A stretch of DNA of 9,695 nt from an uncultured Chloroflexota bacterium (lineage in GTDB: Bacteria; Chloroflexota; Limnocylindria; Limnocylindrales; CSP1-4), in assembly GCA_903924005.1 (NCBI GenBank), contig CAIXZV010000524.1, positions 1 to 9,695 of the forward strand. The letters are read 5' to 3'. Shown here piece after piece: positions 7,608 through 9,695 of the stretch. The first letter of the stretch is position 1. Each line of letters opens with the position of its first letter. A program made the position numbers and the translations under genes. The notes beneath the pieces are model-generated. The model worked only from the letters and a program-made list of their open reading frames with translations. It searched no databases and was not told where the DNA came from.

Positions 7608-9500
7608 CTACTCCTCTGCGAGCACGACAACCCGGTCAGCCAGCGCGAACGAGAGCCGGGTGTCGCGCCCGGGGTTGAGCACAACGCCGTAGGCAGCCGC
7701 CTTGTCATCGGCTTGCGCGCCGATCCGGTAGCCCATCGCCACCTCGCCCCGCCGCTGCGCCGCCTCCTGGACCGTCGCAAACGAGACGTCACGGCCAAGC
7801 GCCACGTACTCGGCCGCCTCACGCAGGTACACCTCGGAGCCGCCGGAGTCGAACAGGTCGCGGAAGACCTCCGCCAACTCCGGCGTCTCGGCCACCTGGG
7901 CCAGCAGCAGCGACAGGACGCGGGCGCTCACGATGAAGTCGTCCGCACGGGCAACCTCGGCCAGCTCCCGGTCCCGGACGTCAAGCATCTCCGACACGAT
8001 GGAGAAGTCACGGCCACCCTTGGTGGCGATATCGCGCAGGTGCAGCAGCGTGACCAGGGTCCTGGCGTCAGCCGATTCCGCCGGGCGGTCATCGGACTCG
8101 CACAGCACCACGACGTGGTCAAACGAGGCGACGTCCAGGTCGTCAAGCAGGTTGCGGTGGGTGGTGTCCGCGGCGCGTGCGGTTGCCTTGAGGTGGCGCA
8201 GGCCCTGGAGCCTGCCGATGTCGGCCACCACACGCTCCACGGCAGAGACGGCCACCAACTCCGAGCCAGGCGCCACGTAGGCGTCCAGCTGGCTCACGAT
8301 GGTGGCGCCGCGACCGTTCCAGCCCAGCACGAGGATCCGCTCGGCGATCTCCTCGTGCGGGCCTGTGGTGGCAATCGCCGCCTCGTCCACCGCCGCGGGC
8401 GCCGAGGCCACGCGTGTGGAGCCATGATCCTCCGCAAGGACCACCAGCCGATCGCCAGCATCGATCACCCGGTCGCGCGGCGGGTTGAGGTGGGCGTGGT
8501 CGTCGCGGACAAGGCCAATGGCCACGCCACCGGTCACCAGCTGAACCGCATCGCCAAACGTGCGGCCAACGAGCGCGGGCAGCGCCTCCACGTGGAACTC
8601 TTGGCCCGCGAAGTCCAGCAGCTCCTGGTAGACCACCGACAGACCGGACTGGCGGCAGGTCTGGGCGATGATCCGTGCGAGCAGGTCGTCGGAGAGGATC
8701 AGGTTGACGTCGTCGTGGCCGATGAGCTTGGCCACGCCCGCGTTGGCGGGCTGGCGGACCTCGGCGACGATGCGGTACGGCTCAGCGCGGCGGCCGGGGC
8801 GCCCGGTCAACGCCAGGATCGTCTTGAGCACGCCAACGTCGGGGTCGTCGCCCTCCGGCGCCAGCACCACGATGGCGCGCGCGGCGTCCGGGTTGGCAAT
8901 CTGGAGATCGCTCAAGTCCGTGGGGCGGCCCGAACGGCAGACGATGCGGGCGTGCTTACGGATGACGACGCGGTCCCGGATCTCGCGCTCCATCTCGGTG
9001 CGGTCGCGGTCCGCCATGACGACGATCGAGGTGCGCCGGCGGCTTGCGCCTGCCTCCAGGAGCTCGCTGATCACGGCGAACACCTGCTGGCTCCAGCCGA
9101 GGATCAGGACGTGGTCCTGCTCCAGCACTCGGGAGCGGCCTTGGCGGAGCGCGTCAAGCTTCTGCTCAAGACCGCTCGACAGGATGCCGATGAGCGTGCT
9201 GATCACGAAGATGCCGCCGATGGTCACGCCCAGCATGCCAAGCAGGAAGCCCGGGCTGCCCTCGTCGCCGCCCATGGTCCCCGCGTCAAGCGTGCGCATC
9301 ATGGCCATCCAGAGGAGCTTGATGGGGTCGTTGCCGTCATCGCCGTGGACGAAGAGGATGACGATGACCATGCCCACAATGACCAGCATGGACAGCAGGG
9401 CGAGGCCGGCGATCAGCGCGACCGTGCCGCGCTCCATGAAGCGGTCAAAGGCGTAGCTCAGGCGCTCGCGCACCCCGGCGCGGCGCGTGGTCGTGGTCAT
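7608..9500 (-). CDS. CASTOR/POLLUX-type ion channel with two RCK (TrkA-N-like) modules
   Basis: This inner-membrane cation channel subunit (630 residues) is related to plant CASTOR/POLLUX (DMI1) and bacterial homologues, and probably conducts K+ or other cations under ligand control. The N-terminus is cytoplasmic and basic. The first membrane helix spans about residues 26-51. A pore loop at about 60-80 contains TLDAGTMGGD, placed where plant channels have ADAGNH or ADSGNH. The second membrane helix spans about 84-108. RCK module 1 starts at HVLILGWSQQ (130-139) and ends near 360. Module 2 starts at RILVLGWNGRG (about residue 390). Both have the GW-type variant of the Rossmann phosphate loop usual in this family. 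The ATG at 9500 has GGGAGG 7 bases upstream, and the stop is TAG. The upstream region is full of inverted repeats. The following same-strand gene is the adenylate cyclase. A functional link is possible but unproven. Family assignment is strong; ion selectivity is not visible. Confidence 0.9.
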   Translation of the reverse strand: MTTTTRRAGVRERLSYAFDRFMERGTVALIAGLALLSMLVIVGMVIVILFVHGDDGNDPIKLLWMAMMRTLDAGTMGGDEGSPGFLLGMLGVTIGGIFVISTLIGILSSGLEQKLDALRQGRSRVLEQDHVLILGWSQQVFAVISELLEAGASRRRTSIVVMADRDRTEMEREIRDRVVIRKHARIVCRSGRPTDLSDLQIANPDAARAIVVLAPEGDDPDVGVLKTILALTGRPGRRAEPYRIVAEVRQPANAGVAKLIGHDDVNLILSDDLLARIIAQTCRQSGLSVVYQELLDFAGQEFHVEALPALVGRTFGDAVQLVTGGVAIGLVRDDHAHLNPPRDRVIDAGDRLVVLAEDHGSTRVASAPAAVDEAAIATTGPHEEIAERILVLGWNGRGATIVSQLDAYVAPGSELVAVSAVERVVADIGRLQGLRHLKATARAADTTHRNLLDDLDVASFDHVVVLCESDDRPAESADARTLVTLLHLRDIATKGGRDFSIVSEMLDVRDRELAEVARADDFIVSARVLSLLLAQVAETPELAEVFRDLFDSGGSEVYLREAAEYVALGRDVSFATVQEAAQRRGEVAMGYRIGAQADDKAAAYGVVLNPGRDTRLSFALADRVVVLAEE

Positions 9501-9507
9501 CGGCTGG

Positions 9508-9513
9508 CCTCCC
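9508..9513 (-). promoter_or_regulatory. Ribosome-binding site of the channel gene
   Basis: GGGAGG on the minus strand, 7 bases before the ATG at 9500. It is the strongest ribosome-binding site in the window and fixes this start. Confidence 0.75.
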
Positions 9514-9541
9514 GTCCCTCTCGGCGGCGGCCGGACCTGCT

Positions 9542-9559
9542 CCCGACGCGCGCGTCGGG
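9542..9559. repeat. Perfect 18-base palindrome in the channel leader
   Basis: CCCGACGCGCGCGTCGGG is its own reverse complement, with 9-base arms and no spacer. It starts 42 bases before the channel ATG and, if the TATACT at 9562-9567 is the -10 box, covers the expected transcription start. That is the position of a classic repressor operator. A leader hairpin is the other reading, although an RNA stem would need to open a loop at its centre. Confidence 0.65.
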
Positions 9560-9561
9560 CG

Positions 9562-9567
9562 AGTATA
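9562..9567 (-). promoter_or_regulatory. Candidate -10 box for the channel gene
   Basis: TATACT on the minus strand matches the consensus TATAAT at five of six bases, in DNA otherwise poor in A and T. No good -35 hexamer lies 16-18 bases upstream. The nearest A-rich sequence there is GGAAACGG at 9585-9592, so this is only a partial promoter match. Confidence 0.35.
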
Positions 9568-9594
9568 GGAGGGCGGCAGTGCTCCCGTTTCCTC

Positions 9595-9617
9595 TACCGT
9601 CCTCCCGGGAGACGGTA
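9595..9617. repeat. Inverted repeat 1 upstream of the channel gene
   Basis: Arms TACCGTC and GACGGTA (7 base pairs) enclose CTCCCGGGA, which contains its own palindrome TCCCGGGA. It is the sister of the inverted repeat at 9631-9661, with the same internal layout 40 bases away. It lies upstream of the candidate -10 box. Confidence 0.7.
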
Positions 9618-9630
9618 ACCAGCGCGCACC

Positions 9631-9661
9631 TCTCTACGGTTCTCCCGGAGAACCGTAGAGA
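9631..9661. repeat. Inverted repeat 2 (near-perfect 31-base hairpin)
   Basis: Arms TCTCTACGGTTCT and AGAACCGTAGAGA pair without mismatch around CCCGG, and the symmetry continues to the central base. There is no T-run after it on either strand; only ACTTTGG follows on the plus strand. It could end transcription from a gene beyond the right edge on the minus strand, or be a protein-binding site for the channel promoter. Confidence 0.75.
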
Positions 9662-9695
9662 ACTTTGGGGTCCACGGGAACGGCTGGCCACGCAC

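Noticed and set aside
8668..9456. Plus-strand frame of 262 codons opposite the channel
   Set aside because: It is Ser/Arg/Met-rich shadow sequence with no domain. The channel reading has membrane helices and RCK motifs in order.
9497..9691. 64-codon minus-strand frame ending in an ATGA overlap with the channel start
   Set aside because: It would run through both inverted repeats, the palindrome and the candidate promoter, and its composition is basic and low-complexity. The overlap looks accidental.

Overview
This is a GC-rich bacterial window of roughly 70% GC by eye, with GTG and TTG starts, little intergenic DNA and long spurious antisense frames. The gene types are a zinc-ribbon adenylate cyclase fused to an NTPase, a CASTOR/POLLUX-like channel and a LarA racemase. 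They would fit a Chloroflexota lineage or a high-GC actinobacterium. The sequence alone does not decide, and no rRNA, tRNA or marker gene is present. It looks like ordinary chromosome: I see no insertion sequence, integrase, CRISPR array or phage gene.

Left block (about 1-3786). Two sets of genes diverge from a short spacer at 1402-1541. On the minus strand lie the collapsed remnant of an L-serine dehydratase gene (sdaA, 1144-1401) and, starting inside its last codons, an intact ROK-family fructokinase (180-1175). The fructokinase carries an unusual C-terminal tail made of 5-residue repeats. On the plus strand lie a LarA-type nickel-pincer lactate racemase (1542-2822) and an overlapping APH-fold small-molecule kinase (2815-3786). 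If sdaA was once whole, the locus would have joined serine-to-pyruvate conversion, lactate racemisation and fructose phosphorylation. That common theme of central carbon metabolism is an inference.

Middle (3787-7350, minus). A 1187-residue signalling protein has two zinc ribbons, a class III nucleotidyl cyclase with every catalytic residue present and adenylate-type specificity residues, a STAND/AAA-type NTPase and a long helical-repeat C-terminus. Its stop codon abuts the stop codon of the convergent kinase gene with no base between them.

Right block (7351-9695). After a 257-base spacer comes a 630-residue CASTOR/POLLUX-type ion channel (minus), with two membrane segments, a DAG-containing pore loop and two RCK modules. 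Its upstream region is rich in symmetry: a good ribosome-binding site, a perfect 18-base palindrome, a possible -10 box, and two related inverted repeats 40 bases apart. These two repeats differ by paired, compensatory changes in the stems.

The strongest points for follow-up are the decayed sdaA remnant whose last codons supply the fructokinase start signals, the compensatory hairpin pair upstream of the channel, and the repeat-built tail on the fructokinase. I found nothing I could defend as a wholly new multi-gene system.
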